This document shows positions 35,821 to 44,169 of a DNA stretch of 64,000 nucleotides, piece by piece. Origin of the DNA: Thalassobius sp034670005. Lineage in GTDB: Bacteria > Pseudomonadota > Alphaproteobacteria > Rhodobacterales > Rhodobacteraceae. The stretch covers positions 1 to 64,000 of the forward strand of contig NZ_JAXMOH010000002.1 in the NCBI RefSeq assembly GCF_034670005.1. Direction: 5' to 3'. Both the position numbers and the translations under genes were made by a program. Every line of letters starts with the position of its first letter. Positions within the stretch are counted from its first letter, which is position 1. Below the pieces are notes generated by a model. That model was not told the origin of the DNA. It saw only the letters and a list, made by a program, of their open reading frames with translations, and did no database searches.

Positions 35821-37134
35821 TCAGCGATCCACTGGTAGGCCAGAGGGCACTGTTTCGGGAATTCCCAGACGGCCTTTGGCGGCTTCCTTGTCGGTCAGCG
35901 CGTTCAAAAACGCCAGAATGTCGTCGACTTCGCTGTCGCTCAACGCTATCGGTTCCAGTTCGATCGCGGCGGCGATGAAGGCGACTTCCAGACCTTCATC
36001 ATAGGCTTGCCAGTCATCGATGACATCGACATCCTGCAGGATGGCCTGCTTGCGGTCATAATGGACCAGAGATTTCACCGGATCGAGGTGATGGCGTACC
36101 ATTCCCTCTAGCGTCGGGAAGGCACCGGAATGACCGTAGGGTGCGGTCAGCGCTACATTGCGCAGCGCCGGGGTGCGGAAGCGGTAGCTGTCACGCGGAT
36201 CTCCGGTCACCATTTCGCGGCCCAGATCGACATAGGGGCGGTCATCCTCTTCCTGATCACCTTTGCCGGGGCCAAACTGTGGCACGCCGATGGCGTGAAA
36301 ATCCTGATCGCTCAGGAACGTACCAGAATGGCAATCGGCACAATCGGCTTTGCCGTAAAACAGGTCCATACCGCGTTTTTCGGCGTCGTTCAGCGCCGTT
36401 TCGTCGCCAGCCAGGTAGGCATCGAATGGACTTTCGCAGGCTTGGAATTCGAAATTGATGAATTCAGCCATCGCTATGGCGATGTCGGTGATGTGGACTG
36501 GTTTGTCGGCACCAATCAACGCATCAAATTGCTTGCGGTATTCGGGGATAGCATCGACCCGCTCGGCCAGTATTTTCCAGCCTTTTCGTTCATTTCCTCT
36601 ATCTACGGCATCGGCGACAGGATTTTCACCTTCCACTCCAGCCATTTCATCCTGAGAAAGAAGCGGCATCAATGCCTGTACCGACAGAGAGGATGGCATC
36701 AACCGGTCCAGCGGACGGTTTCTGGGGGTCATGAAGCCGAAGGTGGCATCGCTTTCGACTTCAACCCGGCCATCATGAAACTGCGAGATGTATTCCAGCG
36801 CACCGACGTTCCAAAGTGCCGGTGCATTTCTCGGCACACGGTTTTCCACTTTCACACCGTTGGGCAACTTTCGATCGGGACCCAGTCCAATTCCGCCTTC
36901 GCCGATCGACAGCGAAACGCCATCTGCGCTGCCGAACTTGGGATGGTGACAGGTTGCGCAGCTGATATTCTTGTTGCCCGACAGGATCGGATCGTAAAAA
37001 AGCTGCTGACCCAGTTTGACACGCGCCATATCGGGTTCGGGAAATGTATCATGGGAGACGGGCGAGGGCAGGTTCGCGGCATGCACCAATCCGGCCTGAA
37101 GCATCAATGCGCCGACCGCTAATAAATTTTTCAT
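35821..37134 (-). CDS. Di-heme cytochrome c peroxidase (MauG/CcpA-like)
   Basis: A 437-residue exported protein; I start at MKNLLAVGALML, which has GGAA upstream (5 codons shorter than the longest frame). A signal peptide ends near VHAANL. Two c-heme sites are present, NISCATCHH (about residue 57) and CADCHSGTF (about 275). The layout is that of bacterial di-heme peroxidases and MauG-like proteins, which reduce peroxide or oxidise a partner protein in the periplasm. Heme ligands beyond the CxxCH histidines cannot be fixed by eye. Monocistronic, downstream of an enoyl-CoA hydratase gene. Confidence 0.87.
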   Translation of the reverse strand: MKNLLAVGALMLQAGLVHAANLPSPVSHDTFPEPDMARVKLGQQLFYDPILSGNKNISCATCHHPKFGSADGVSLSIGEGGIGLGPDRKLPNGVKVENRVPRNAPALWNVGALEYISQFHDGRVEVESDATFGFMTPRNRPLDRLMPSSLSVQALMPLLSQDEMAGVEGENPVADAVDRGNERKGWKILAERVDAIPEYRKQFDALIGADKPVHITDIAIAMAEFINFEFQACESPFDAYLAGDETALNDAEKRGMDLFYGKADCADCHSGTFLSDQDFHAIGVPQFGPGKGDQEEDDRPYVDLGREMVTGDPRDSYRFRTPALRNVALTAPYGHSGAFPTLEGMVRHHLDPVKSLVHYDRKQAILQDVDVIDDWQAYDEGLEVAFIAAAIELEPIALSDSEVDDILAFLNALTDKEAAKGRLGIPETVPSGLPVDR

Positions 37135-37290
37135 TTTGAAAATTTCCATTGAACAAAAAACTCCCGTTCAGAGCTTCTACAGAGTAGCAGACCGGACCTT
37201 ATGCAGGAAGACCTTAGCGAAAAGATGCTTTCGGTATCAAACTGCCGACAAGTTAAAGTTCACTAAATCTTACTCCATCGTCCCTGATTT

Positions 37291-38076
37291 CTACTGATCC
37301 CAGTCAGGAGGGCGCTTTTCCAGAAAGGCCGAAATGCCCTCGGCAGTGTCGCGGTAGAGCATGTTTTGTGCCATCACATCGCCAGCGTATTCATACGCCT
37401 CGGCAACCGGCATCTGGATCTGACTGTAAAACGCTTCTTTACCGATCTTGACCGCCACGCCCAGCTTGGATGCGACCAGTTCAGCCAATTCCAAGGTTGC
37501 CGTGTCGAGTTGTTCATGCGGCACAACCTTGTTCACCAAACCCAACGCTTCGGCCTTTTCGGCGGAAATGAACTGTCCAGTGGTGAGCATTTCAAAGGCC
37601 TGCTTGCGCGGAATGTTTCGGGACAGGGCGACCATCGGTGTCGAACAAAACAGCCCGATATTCACGCCATTGACGCCAAAGCGGGTGCCTTCGGCTGCGA
37701 TTGCCATATCGCAGGCAGCGACAAGCTGGCAGCCTGCGGCGGTGGCGATTCCATGCGCTTGGGCAATTACGGGTTGTGGCAGTTTCTGGATCGACATCAT
37801 CATCCGCGCGCAACGTTCAAACAGGTCTTTGAAATAGGCCTTGCCACCGTCTTCAGCCTGACGACCAGCGGTCATTTCTTTCAGGTCGTGTCCGGCGCAG
37901 AATACCTTGCCCGCCCCGGAAAGCGTAATGGCGCGAATCGCCGTATCATCAGCGAGCCGGTCAAATTCGTCCTGAAGCGCCGCCAACATGGCATCGCTCA
38001 GTGGATTGAGCTTTTCGGGATTGTTCAGTGTCAGACGGGCAACCGCGCCGGTGTCGTGACGTTCCAATAATGCCAT
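37291..38076 (-). CDS. Enoyl-CoA hydratase/isomerase family protein
   Basis: A 261-residue crotonase-fold protein that hydrates or isomerises enoyl-CoA. The oxyanion-hole segments GAGKVFCAGHDLKEM and ATAAGCQLVAACDMAIA are clear. I start at MALLERHDTGAV, preceded by GAGGAGGA; a frame open 64 codons further has no family similarity. It diverges from a PaaI-type thioesterase gene; both point to acyl-CoA degradation, substrate unknown. Confidence 0.9.
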   Translation of the reverse strand: MALLERHDTGAVARLTLNNPEKLNPLSDAMLAALQDEFDRLADDTAIRAITLSGAGKVFCAGHDLKEMTAGRQAEDGGKAYFKDLFERCARMMMSIQKLPQPVIAQAHGIATAAGCQLVAACDMAIAAEGTRFGVNGVNIGLFCSTPMVALSRNIPRKQAFEMLTTGQFISAEKAEALGLVNKVVPHEQLDTATLELAELVASKLGVAVKIGKEAFYSQIQMPVAEAYEYAGDVMAQNMLYRDTAEGISAFLEKRPPDWDQ

Positions 38077-38133
38077 CTTGTCCTCCTCGATTTCCCGGGT
38101 AACTCTAAGCGCTGAGTTTGAGGGAGGGAAGAG

Positions 38134-38553
38134 ATGTCGGCAAAAATGACCGGTCCGGAACTGATGGATTTTCTGGAAACCGTATTTCCACAGGTGAAGA
38201 GCGATTTCGATGTCGAAGAGGTTGCCGATATGCGGGTGCGGGTGCGGATGAAAATTGCCGAACGGCATTTGCGCCCGGGTGGTACGGTTTCAGGCCCCTC
38301 GATGTTCGCACTGGCTGATTGTTCGGTTTACATGGCGGTACTGGCGATGATCGGACCCGAAGCTTTGGCGGTCACTACGAACTGTTCGATGGATTTCATG
38401 CGCAAACCCGCCGCCGCGACGGATTTGATCGCGGAATGCCGGTTATTGAAGCTGGGTCGCGTGCTGGCCGTTGGGGATGTTCTGATTTATTCCGAGGGGA
38501 TAGAGGCCCCGGTGGCACGTGCAAGCATGACTTATTCGATCCCGCCGCGTTGA
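38134..38553 (+). CDS. PaaI-family hotdog thioesterase
   Basis: A 139-residue hotdog-fold protein with the PaaI-type MRVRMKIAERHLRPGGTVSGP segment (VRMKIAERHLRPGG here) and the catalytic-region ADCSVYMAVLAMIG. It hydrolyses acyl-CoA thioesters in the cytoplasm; the substrate is unknown. GGGAGGGAAGAG precedes the ATG. It diverges from the enoyl-CoA hydratase gene by 57 bases, suggesting shared control. Confidence 0.87.
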   Translation: MSAKMTGPELMDFLETVFPQVKSDFDVEEVADMRVRVRMKIAERHLRPGGTVSGPSMFALADCSVYMAVLAMIGPEALAVTTNCSMDFMRKPAAATDLIAECRLLKLGRVLAVGDVLIYSEGIEAPVARASMTYSIPPR

Positions 38554-38614
38554 TCTTTGCGTAGCTTGTGAAGCGTGTTAGGAGCAACGCACAGGCGTTG
38601 TAAGGATATCTTTC

Positions 38615-39736
38615 GTGGCTGCAACCGACATCGCGGACAATCAGGATCGCCATGCCGCGTTTAAAGCCTATCGAGACACCACCCGTTTCGGAAGTCTCGA
38701 CGGTCTGCGTTTCTTGTGTATTTTGGCCGTTCTCTGGCATCATTCGCCGCTGACACCGATCTATCTTGACCAATTGCAGCTGGCTGGGCGGGGCTTTGCC
38801 GGAGTGGATTTCTTTTTTGTCCTCAGCGGTTTTCTGATCACGACGCTGTTGTTGCGGGAAGAGGCGGAGAAGGGGGGATTTTCCCTGCGCGGTTTTTATT
38901 GGCGGCGAATACTGCGGATCGTGCCGGTATATTTTTTGGTCGTAACGCTGGTGGCGGTCTATTTCATTGGCTGGAAAGGGCAAGGGCAGTGGTCGGAACT
39001 ACTGCCTTACTATTATCTGTTCCTGTCGAATTTTCTGGTCGGTGATATTCCGCTACTTGATCCAACCTGGTCGCTTGCGGTCGAAGAGCAGTATTATCTC
39101 ATCTGGCCGCTGACTTTGCTGATCCTGCCGCGGCGTTGGGTTGCGCCTGTTTTGATCGCAGGTATCGCGGTGAACGTCTTGGGCGGGGCTGGCTTGGGGC
39201 AGCTGATCGGGATCACGGCCTTTGATATCGGACCCTTGCATATTGCCCTGCCAACGGCGACCTATGCGCCGATCCTGATGGGGTCTCTTCTGGCGTTGAT
39301 GCTGCGCTCGCCGCGTGGATTTGCGATGCTGTTCAGACTATGCGGTGGCCGTTTCGCGGCTCTGTTCTGGATGCTGACGGTGCTGTTTGCGCTCCAGTAT
39401 CTGCCCTTCGATCTGAACGGCTGGCCCAATCTGGTGCTGCATGTGACGATGGCATTGGCGCTATCGTCTCTGGTCGTGCGGGAAGATAACGGTTTGCGTC
39501 CGGTCCTAAGCTGGTCCCCGATACGACGGGTTGGGCAGGTAAGCTATGGCATTTACCTTTACCATCTCATTGCCCTGCATTTTGCGACCGCCGGTCTGGC
39601 GGCATTCGGGGTCAGCAATGGCTGGATTGTGTTTATGGTCTATATCGCCCTGTCGGTTTTGATCGCCGATCTGAGTTTTCGTTTTTTCGAAGCCCGTTTT
39701 TTGGCACTGCAGCGGCCACAAAAAAAGCCGGGGTAA
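38615..39736 (+). CDS. Membrane acyltransferase (acyltransferase 3 / OafA family)
   Basis: A 373-residue protein starting with GTG behind AAGGA. About ten hydrophobic helices follow a short soluble N-terminus; the conserved histidine is in WHHSPL (about residue 45). The family O-acetylates lipopolysaccharide, exopolysaccharide, peptidoglycan or other glycans at the inner membrane. No glycan-synthesis genes are near, so the substrate cannot be inferred. The last codons run into a terminator hairpin. Confidence 0.87.
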   Translation: MAATDIADNQDRHAAFKAYRDTTRFGSLDGLRFLCILAVLWHHSPLTPIYLDQLQLAGRGFAGVDFFFVLSGFLITTLLLREEAEKGGFSLRGFYWRRILRIVPVYFLVVTLVAVYFIGWKGQGQWSELLPYYYLFLSNFLVGDIPLLDPTWSLAVEEQYYLIWPLTLLILPRRWVAPVLIAGIAVNVLGGAGLGQLIGITAFDIGPLHIALPTATYAPILMGSLLALMLRSPRGFAMLFRLCGGRFAALFWMLTVLFALQYLPFDLNGWPNLVLHVTMALALSSLVVREDNGLRPVLSWSPIRRVGQVSYGIYLYHLIALHFATAGLAAFGVSNGWIVFMVYIALSVLIADLSFRFFEARFLALQRPQKKPG

Positions 39737-39748
39737 AAACCCCGGCTT
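39721..39748 (-). terminator. Terminator of the DUF1127 gene
   Basis: Ten-pair stem AAGCCGGGGT/ACCCCGGCTT (39725-39734 with 39739-39748), 4-base loop, and on the minus strand a run of T after it (plus-strand A at 39721-39726). It overlaps the last codons of the acyltransferase gene on the other strand. Confidence 0.85.
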
Positions 39749-39776
39749 CAAGTACGCCCTGGCACGGACGGGGATG

Positions 39777-40010
39777 TCAAGCGTGCCAGAACGGGCGACG
39801 GGCCTCCGTATAAGCCGCGTCACGTGTCAACCCGATGTCATGAAGCAGGCTGTCAGGCAGCTGCGCCAGAGCTTTGCGGGTGTGATGTCGCATGTGCCAT
39901 TTGGTGACCGTCACAGCAAACGCCAGCGCAAAACGGGCCACGACAGGCGCGTTCAGGTTCAGGTCATAATTAATGATCTGAGCGGTGAGGATGGGCTGTT
40001 GCTGTGACAT
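39777..40010 (-). CDS. DUF1127 small protein (YjiS-like)
   Basis: A 77-residue protein with the DUF1127 C-terminal motif LAQLPDSLLHDIGLTRDAAYTEARRPFW (given in part as LPDSLLHDIGLTRDAAYTEA). The first 40 residues are moderately hydrophobic. Small DUF1127 proteins of alphaproteobacteria are abundant, stress- or phosphate-related and can bind RNA; this one is too poorly marked for a role. It diverges from a MocR regulator across a repeat-rich 95-base gap, so it is a likely target. Confidence 0.85.
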   Translation of the reverse strand: MSQQQPILTAQIINYDLNLNAPVVARFALAFAVTVTKWHMRHHTRKALAQLPDSLLHDIGLTRDAAYTEARRPFWHA

Positions 40011-40024
40011 TGAACAAATCCTTC

Positions 40025-40088
40025 AATTGTATTGACACAATATAGCTATGTTGCTACATAAAAAGAATACAATTAGAGACACAATATA
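40025..40088. promoter_or_regulatory. Repeat-rich operator and promoter of the MocR gene
   Basis: A 9-base inverted repeat AATTGTATT (40025-40033) / AATACAATT (40066-40074) and an 11-base direct repeat GACACAATATA at 40034-40044 and 40078-40088, 44 bases apart (about four turns). The plus-strand promoter TTGACA-N17-TACATA (40032-40037, 40055-40060) lies inside. This fits autoregulation by the MocR protein. Confidence 0.65.
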
Positions 40089-40105
40089 TCCAGAGAAACA
40101 TTGTT

Positions 40106-41482
40106 ATGGGTACAAATTGGACGCCTGTTCTGGCTGCCGGCGGGAAATCGAAATACAAAGCCTTGGCCGACAATATTCGTGACGCGGTGGCTGAAGGGCT
40201 GTTGCCCAGTGGTGAAAAACTGCCTCCGGTGCGCGATTTGGCCTATCAGCTATCGGTGACGCCGGGCACGGTGGCCCGGGCCTATTCGATCCTCACGCAA
40301 GAGGGCGTTTTGCAGGCAGGGGTAGGGCGCGGCACCTTTGTGGCTGAGAACCAGGCCCGGGCCGATCCCGCGCATGCGTGGCCACAGGTGTTGAACCTGC
40401 GTAGCCCGCAATTGCCGGATGTCGGTCAAAGCCAGTTACTGCGTGATGCGTTGCGCGAAACTGCGGATACCGTTGTTTCCGAAGACCTGCTTTCCTATCC
40501 CAGCCGGGCGATGGATTTGCCGCTACGACGGGCGCTGCGCCGTTGGATGGCCGACTTGCCTATAGGGGCATTTACCGCAGAAGATATGGTTTTGGCCCAT
40601 GGCGCGCAAAGCGCGATTTCACTTGTGATGCAGACTGTCTTGCGCGGGAGCGATCCGGTGGTGGCTGTGGAAAACCTGACCTATCCCGGATTCCGCCGTG
40701 CGGCTGAATTGTGCCGGGCCCGGGTGGTTGGGATTGATTGTGATGAAGAAGGACCACGTGTCGATCATTTAGAACAAATGGTCCGTGATCATGGGGTTCA
40801 GTTGTTTTGCACTTCGTCCGAGGTAAGTAATCCCACCGTGCAATTCACTACAGACCGCCGTCGCCGAGAAATTGCAGCCTTGGCGCAGCGACTGGGGCTG
40901 AATGTTTTGGATGACGATTGCTATGCTCTGGGCACGCATCGCGCCGAAAGTTACCATTCTCTGGTGCCTGAATTCGGCTGGTATGTTTCATCCCTGTCGA
41001 AAACGCTGACACCGGCTTTGCGCATCGGCTATGTCGTTGCGCCGCGTGACCGGGTGCAGGATTTGGCGCGAACGGCGGCCTTCAGTCATTTCGGAATGTC
41101 GCGCCCACTGACCGAACTGACCCTGAATTTCATGTCTGACCCGCGTTTGTTAAGCGTCGCCGCGCGGGGACGGGCGCGGATTAACGAACTGGTTCGCATA
41201 ACCGTCAATCATCTTGGCCGGTATGACGTGATCTGGAACGAAGACGTCCCTTTCATTTGGCTGCAATTGCCGAAGGGATGGCGCGGCCCCATTTTCGTGC
41301 GTGCAGCCGAAGAGCAGAATATCCTGTTGAAGGGTGCCGAGGAATTCACCCTGCGCGACGCCCGTACGCCACATGCTGTGCGCATCGCAATCAATGGGTT
41401 GGTCGACCCGGCCTGTTATGAGGCCGGAATCATCCGCCTGCGCATACTTTTGGACAATCCGAGGGAAGAAATCACGGTTTGA
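40106..41482 (+). CDS. MocR-type GntR regulator with aminotransferase domain
   Basis: A 458-residue fusion. The GntR winged helix is at about 10-75 (LPPVRDLAYQLSVTPGTVARAYSIL, here LPPVRDLAYQLSVTPG). Then follows a type-I aminotransferase fold (about 110-450) with the PLP lysine in SSLSKTLTPALRIGY and the DDDCYAL aspartate pair. MocR regulators sense pyridoxal phosphate or an amino compound and often act on a divergent gene. Here the target is probably its own promoter and the DUF1127 gene. The metabolite is unknown. Confidence 0.9.
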   Translation: MGTNWTPVLAAGGKSKYKALADNIRDAVAEGLLPSGEKLPPVRDLAYQLSVTPGTVARAYSILTQEGVLQAGVGRGTFVAENQARADPAHAWPQVLNLRSPQLPDVGQSQLLRDALRETADTVVSEDLLSYPSRAMDLPLRRALRRWMADLPIGAFTAEDMVLAHGAQSAISLVMQTVLRGSDPVVAVENLTYPGFRRAAELCRARVVGIDCDEEGPRVDHLEQMVRDHGVQLFCTSSEVSNPTVQFTTDRRRREIAALAQRLGLNVLDDDCYALGTHRAESYHSLVPEFGWYVSSLSKTLTPALRIGYVVAPRDRVQDLARTAAFSHFGMSRPLTELTLNFMSDPRLLSVAARGRARINELVRITVNHLGRYDVIWNEDVPFIWLQLPKGWRGPIFVRAAEEQNILLKGAEEFTLRDARTPHAVRIAINGLVDPACYEAGIIRLRILLDNPREEITV

Positions 41483-41568
41483 GCCGATGGGCGTCGAAAG
41501 ATGTGGGGTAAAATGATACCTATTTTGTAAGACATTGATTGCAATTGATTTATTCGTTGTTGTTGTGC

Positions 41569-41596
41569 TTGACGTGAAGTTTATGCCCTGTATAAC
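41569..41596 (+). promoter_or_regulatory. Promoter of rplM-rpsI
   Basis: TTGACG (41569-41574), a 16-base spacer and TATAAC (41591-41596). Both hexamers match consensus at five of six positions. It gives a leader of roughly 60 bases. Confidence 0.65.
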
Positions 41597-41616
41597 CCGG
41601 CAATCGAATTCGGAAC

Positions 41617-41662
41617 GCGGGACTTGTACCCGCCTCCATAACTGAACCAAGGGTAATCCCGC
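41617..41662 (+). promoter_or_regulatory. Possible L13 leader switch
   Basis: GCGGGA (41617-41622) can pair with CCCGC at 41629-41633 or, instead, with TCCCGC at 41657-41662, which ends 1 base before the rplM start codon and follows its GGG ribosome-binding stretch. The two helices exclude each other. This is a candidate for translational autoregulation by L13. Confidence 0.4.
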
Positions 41663-41663
41663 G

Positions 41664-42125
41664 ATGAAAACTTTCTCTGCTACTCCGGCAGACATCGAGA
41701 AGAAGTGGATCGTGATCGACGCTGAAGGCGTCGTTCTGGGTCGTCTCGCCTCGATCGTTGCCATGCGCCTGCGCGGCAAGCACAAAGCGACCTTCACTCC
41801 CCATATGGATATGGGTGACAATGTGATCGTCATTAACGCTGACAAAATTCAGCTGACCGGCAAGAAGCGCTCGGACAAGAACTACTACTGGCATACTGGC
41901 CACCCTGGCGGCATCAAGAGCCGTACAGCCGGTCAGATCCTGGAAGGTGCCTATCCTGAACGTGTCGTGACCGCAGCGGTCAAGCGCATGCTCCCGGGTA
42001 ACCGCCTGAGCCGTCAGCAAATGACAAATCTGCGCGTTTATGCCGGTGGCGAACACCCGCATGAAGCCCAGAACCCTGAAGTTCTGGACGTAAAATCCAT
42101 GAACTCGAAAAACACCCGGAGCTAA
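41664..42125 (+). CDS. rplM: 50S ribosomal protein L13
   Basis: A 153-residue early-assembly protein of the large subunit. Typical segments: KKWIVIDAEGVVLGRLAS near the start and YYWHTGHPGGIKSRT. It is transcribed with rpsI, 3 bases downstream, the universal L13-S9 order. L13 is known to regulate this operon in other bacteria; see the leader entry. Confidence 0.97.
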   Translation: MKTFSATPADIEKKWIVIDAEGVVLGRLASIVAMRLRGKHKATFTPHMDMGDNVIVINADKIQLTGKKRSDKNYYWHTGHPGGIKSRTAGQILEGAYPERVVTAAVKRMLPGNRLSRQQMTNLRVYAGGEHPHEAQNPEVLDVKSMNSKNTRS

Positions 42126-42128
42126 TCG

Positions 42129-42617
42129 ATGACCGATCAAATCAATTCGCTCGAAGAGCTGGGTGCAGTGGCCGGCGAAGTCGCCGCTGTAGTCGAAGAA
42201 ACCATCGTTCGTGAACCCGTTCGTGACGATCTGGGCCGCTCCTATGCCACCGGCAAGCGGAAAGACGCGGTTGCTCGCGTTTGGATCAAGCCGGGCTCCG
42301 GTAAGGTCACCGTGAACGGTAAGGACCAGGATACGTATTTCGCCCGTCCCGTGCTGCAGTTGATTCTGCGCCAGCCGTTCCAGGTTGCCGGTGTCGAAGG
42401 GGAATTCGACGTGGTTGCCACCGTCAAGGGCGGCGGTCTGACTGGTCAGGCGGGTGCGGTCAAGCACGGCATTTCCAAAGCTCTGCAGCTTTACGAACCC
42501 AGCCTGCGCGCGCCGCTGAAAGCGGCCGGTTTCCTGACCCGCGACAGTCGCGTTGTGGAACGTAAAAAATATGGTAAGCGCAAAGCCCGCCGTTCGTTCC
42601 AGTTCTCGAAGCGTTAA
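42129..42617 (+). CDS. rpsI: 30S ribosomal protein S9
   Basis: A 162-residue protein; the C-terminal KYGKRKARRSFQFSKR reaches the P-site tRNA as in all S9. An acidic N-terminal extension of about 30 residues (EELGAVAGEVAAVVEE) precedes the universal core, which begins near YATGKRKDAVARVWIKPG. Such extensions are common in alphaproteobacteria. Strong terminator follows. Confidence 0.97.
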   Translation: MTDQINSLEELGAVAGEVAAVVEETIVREPVRDDLGRSYATGKRKDAVARVWIKPGSGKVTVNGKDQDTYFARPVLQLILRQPFQVAGVEGEFDVVATVKGGGLTGQAGAVKHGISKALQLYEPSLRAPLKAAGFLTRDSRVVERKKYGKRKARRSFQFSKR

Positions 42618-42638
42618 TCTGCTTCAACCGGACTTGCG

Positions 42639-42668
42639 AAAGGCCGCCCTTGGGGCGGCCTTTTTCTT
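42639..42668 (+). terminator. Terminator after rpsI
   Basis: Stem AAGGCCGCCC/GGGCGGCCTT (42640-42649 with 42653-42662), 3-base loop, then TTTC and more T. Closes rplM-rpsI. Confidence 0.9.
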
Positions 42669-42724
42669 TTATCGGGAAAAGGGGGGTAAGAACCCGCCTG
42701 CGTTCGATTGAAACCCGATCCCGG

Positions 42725-43369
42725 TTATCCGCCCAGCAGACCGAAATCGTACGAAACGCTCAAAGACAAAGCGCCTGCGCTGTCATCGGCGTCTTCATAG
42801 AGCAGTTCAAGCGCTGTATTTTCTGTCAAAGCATAGCTGATACCGATTTCGCCAAACATGTTGTTATCCGCTTCGCTGCGGCCGATTTCACCGGCCAGAG
42901 TGAATTTGTCGGTTAGCGCGTATTCCAAGCCGATGGTGGTTTCGATCGTTTCGGCCTCAGGGTCCCATATGACCTCGAGTGCGCCGTTGGTCCGACCGTT
43001 CAGCACCGCTGAAAGTTCGAATGCGATGTCATAGTTCTGATAACCACCGTTGTTCAGATAGTAGCGCGTCGCTGTGATGTCATAGCCCAGAGTATCGCTG
43101 ATATTGCCGCCGTAACCCAGTGACAATTCGTATTCTGCGTCATCGGTCGGATCGTCGAACAGAGATCCGATCCAGACGCCGGCATGGACTCCGTTCAACT
43201 CGCCTTCGATATAGCCTTCAACAGTGTTTTCTGAATGGCTCAGCCCGTTAGCGGCGTCGAAAGCCGCAGTGGCGGCAACGCCGCCAGACAGCGTCAATCC
43301 ATCTGCGCTTGCCATGATGGGTAAAAGCCAAGCCGCCGATATTCCGGCAAAGGTTAATCTTATATTCAT
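42725..43369 (-). CDS. Putative outer-membrane porin (TorF/Gcw_chp-like)
   Basis: A 214-residue protein from MNIRLTFAGISAAW, with a signal peptide ending MASADG. The mature part is beta-rich with alternating aromatic and hydrophobic strands (LGYDITATRYYLNNGGYQNY, VWIGSLFDDP) and ends with the aromatic-rich LSVSYDFGLLGG, typical of a beta-barrel insertion signal. It resembles the TIGR02001 family of putative porins. The solute is unknown. Monocistronic, downstream of the TetR gene on the same strand. Confidence 0.75.
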   Translation of the reverse strand: MNIRLTFAGISAAWLLPIMASADGLTLSGGVAATAAFDAANGLSHSENTVEGYIEGELNGVHAGVWIGSLFDDPTDDAEYELSLGYGGNISDTLGYDITATRYYLNNGGYQNYDIAFELSAVLNGRTNGALEVIWDPEAETIETTIGLEYALTDKFTLAGEIGRSEADNNMFGEIGISYALTENTALELLYEDADDSAGALSLSVSYDFGLLGG

Positions 43370-43551
43370 ATTTGCGTCCCTCATTTAGTCAAAAAAGACC
43401 CACCGCGAGGGATTATGCCCTCCGGTTGGAGAAGTTTTTGGCTGGCGGGGAAGCGGACTAATAAACCTGAGTAAATTAATTAGTTAATGCATGCGCAAAG
43501 GTCCAGAGGCAAAGCATAGAGAGAGAAGGCTTTCTATCATCACGACGGGTA

Positions 43552-44169
43552 TTACTGGTCCGGGTCGATCAACCCGAGCCCACGCAGATATATTCCGATG
43601 CCGGATTCCAGTAGATCCTCCGGTGAAAACGGCGATTGGCGCCCAGGCGAATTTCGCGCGAACAGTTCGACAACACCATGGCTTAGCGCCCAGATATGGG
43701 CGGAAAACATGCTGGCAGGCGGGCGTTTATCCTGTGGGATATGTTGGGACAGATCCGAAGCTGCTTTTTCCAATACGCCCCAGGCGCGTTGCGCTACCGA
43801 TGCCAGTTCGGGTGTCCGGTTCACCGATACGCCGCTTTCGAACATCGCGATATAATGACCGGGATATTTGCGGGCAAAGGCCAGATATGCCCGCCCGGTC
43901 GCTTCGAACGCGGACAGCGCCGAAGGCTGGCCCTTGTCATACGCATATTGCATCACATCGGCAAAAATCTCATAGCCCTGGCGCGCGGCTTCGGCAATCA
44001 GGTCTTCGCGCCCATCGAAGTGGCGATAGACCGCTGCCGGAGTTACCCCCGCCTGCTTGGCCGCTTCGGACAAGGTAAACCCGGTCGGGCCTTTTGCCTC
44101 AATCAGCTGCAACGCGGCTTCGACCAAAGCCTGCCGCAGATTGCCATGATGGTAGCCGCGTTTAGCCAT
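43552..44169 (-). CDS. TetR family transcriptional regulator
   Basis: A 205-residue repressor-type protein. The helix-turn-helix is at about 10-55 (KGPTGFTLSEAAKQAGVTPAAVYRHF in full length, here FTLSEAAKQAGVTPAAVYRH). The C-terminal ligand-binding domain resembles the TetR_C WHG type. I start at MAKRGYHHGNLR, inside the last codons of the PPK2 gene (8-base overlap), so both are cotranscribed. The ligand and targets are unknown; control of the PPK2 gene is possible. Confidence 0.87.
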   Translation of the reverse strand: MAKRGYHHGNLRQALVEAALQLIEAKGPTGFTLSEAAKQAGVTPAAVYRHFDGREDLIAEAARQGYEIFADVMQYAYDKGQPSALSAFEATGRAYLAFARKYPGHYIAMFESGVSVNRTPELASVAQRAWGVLEKAASDLSQHIPQDKRPPASMFSAHIWALSHGVVELFARNSPGRQSPFSPEDLLESGIGIYLRGLGLIDPDQ

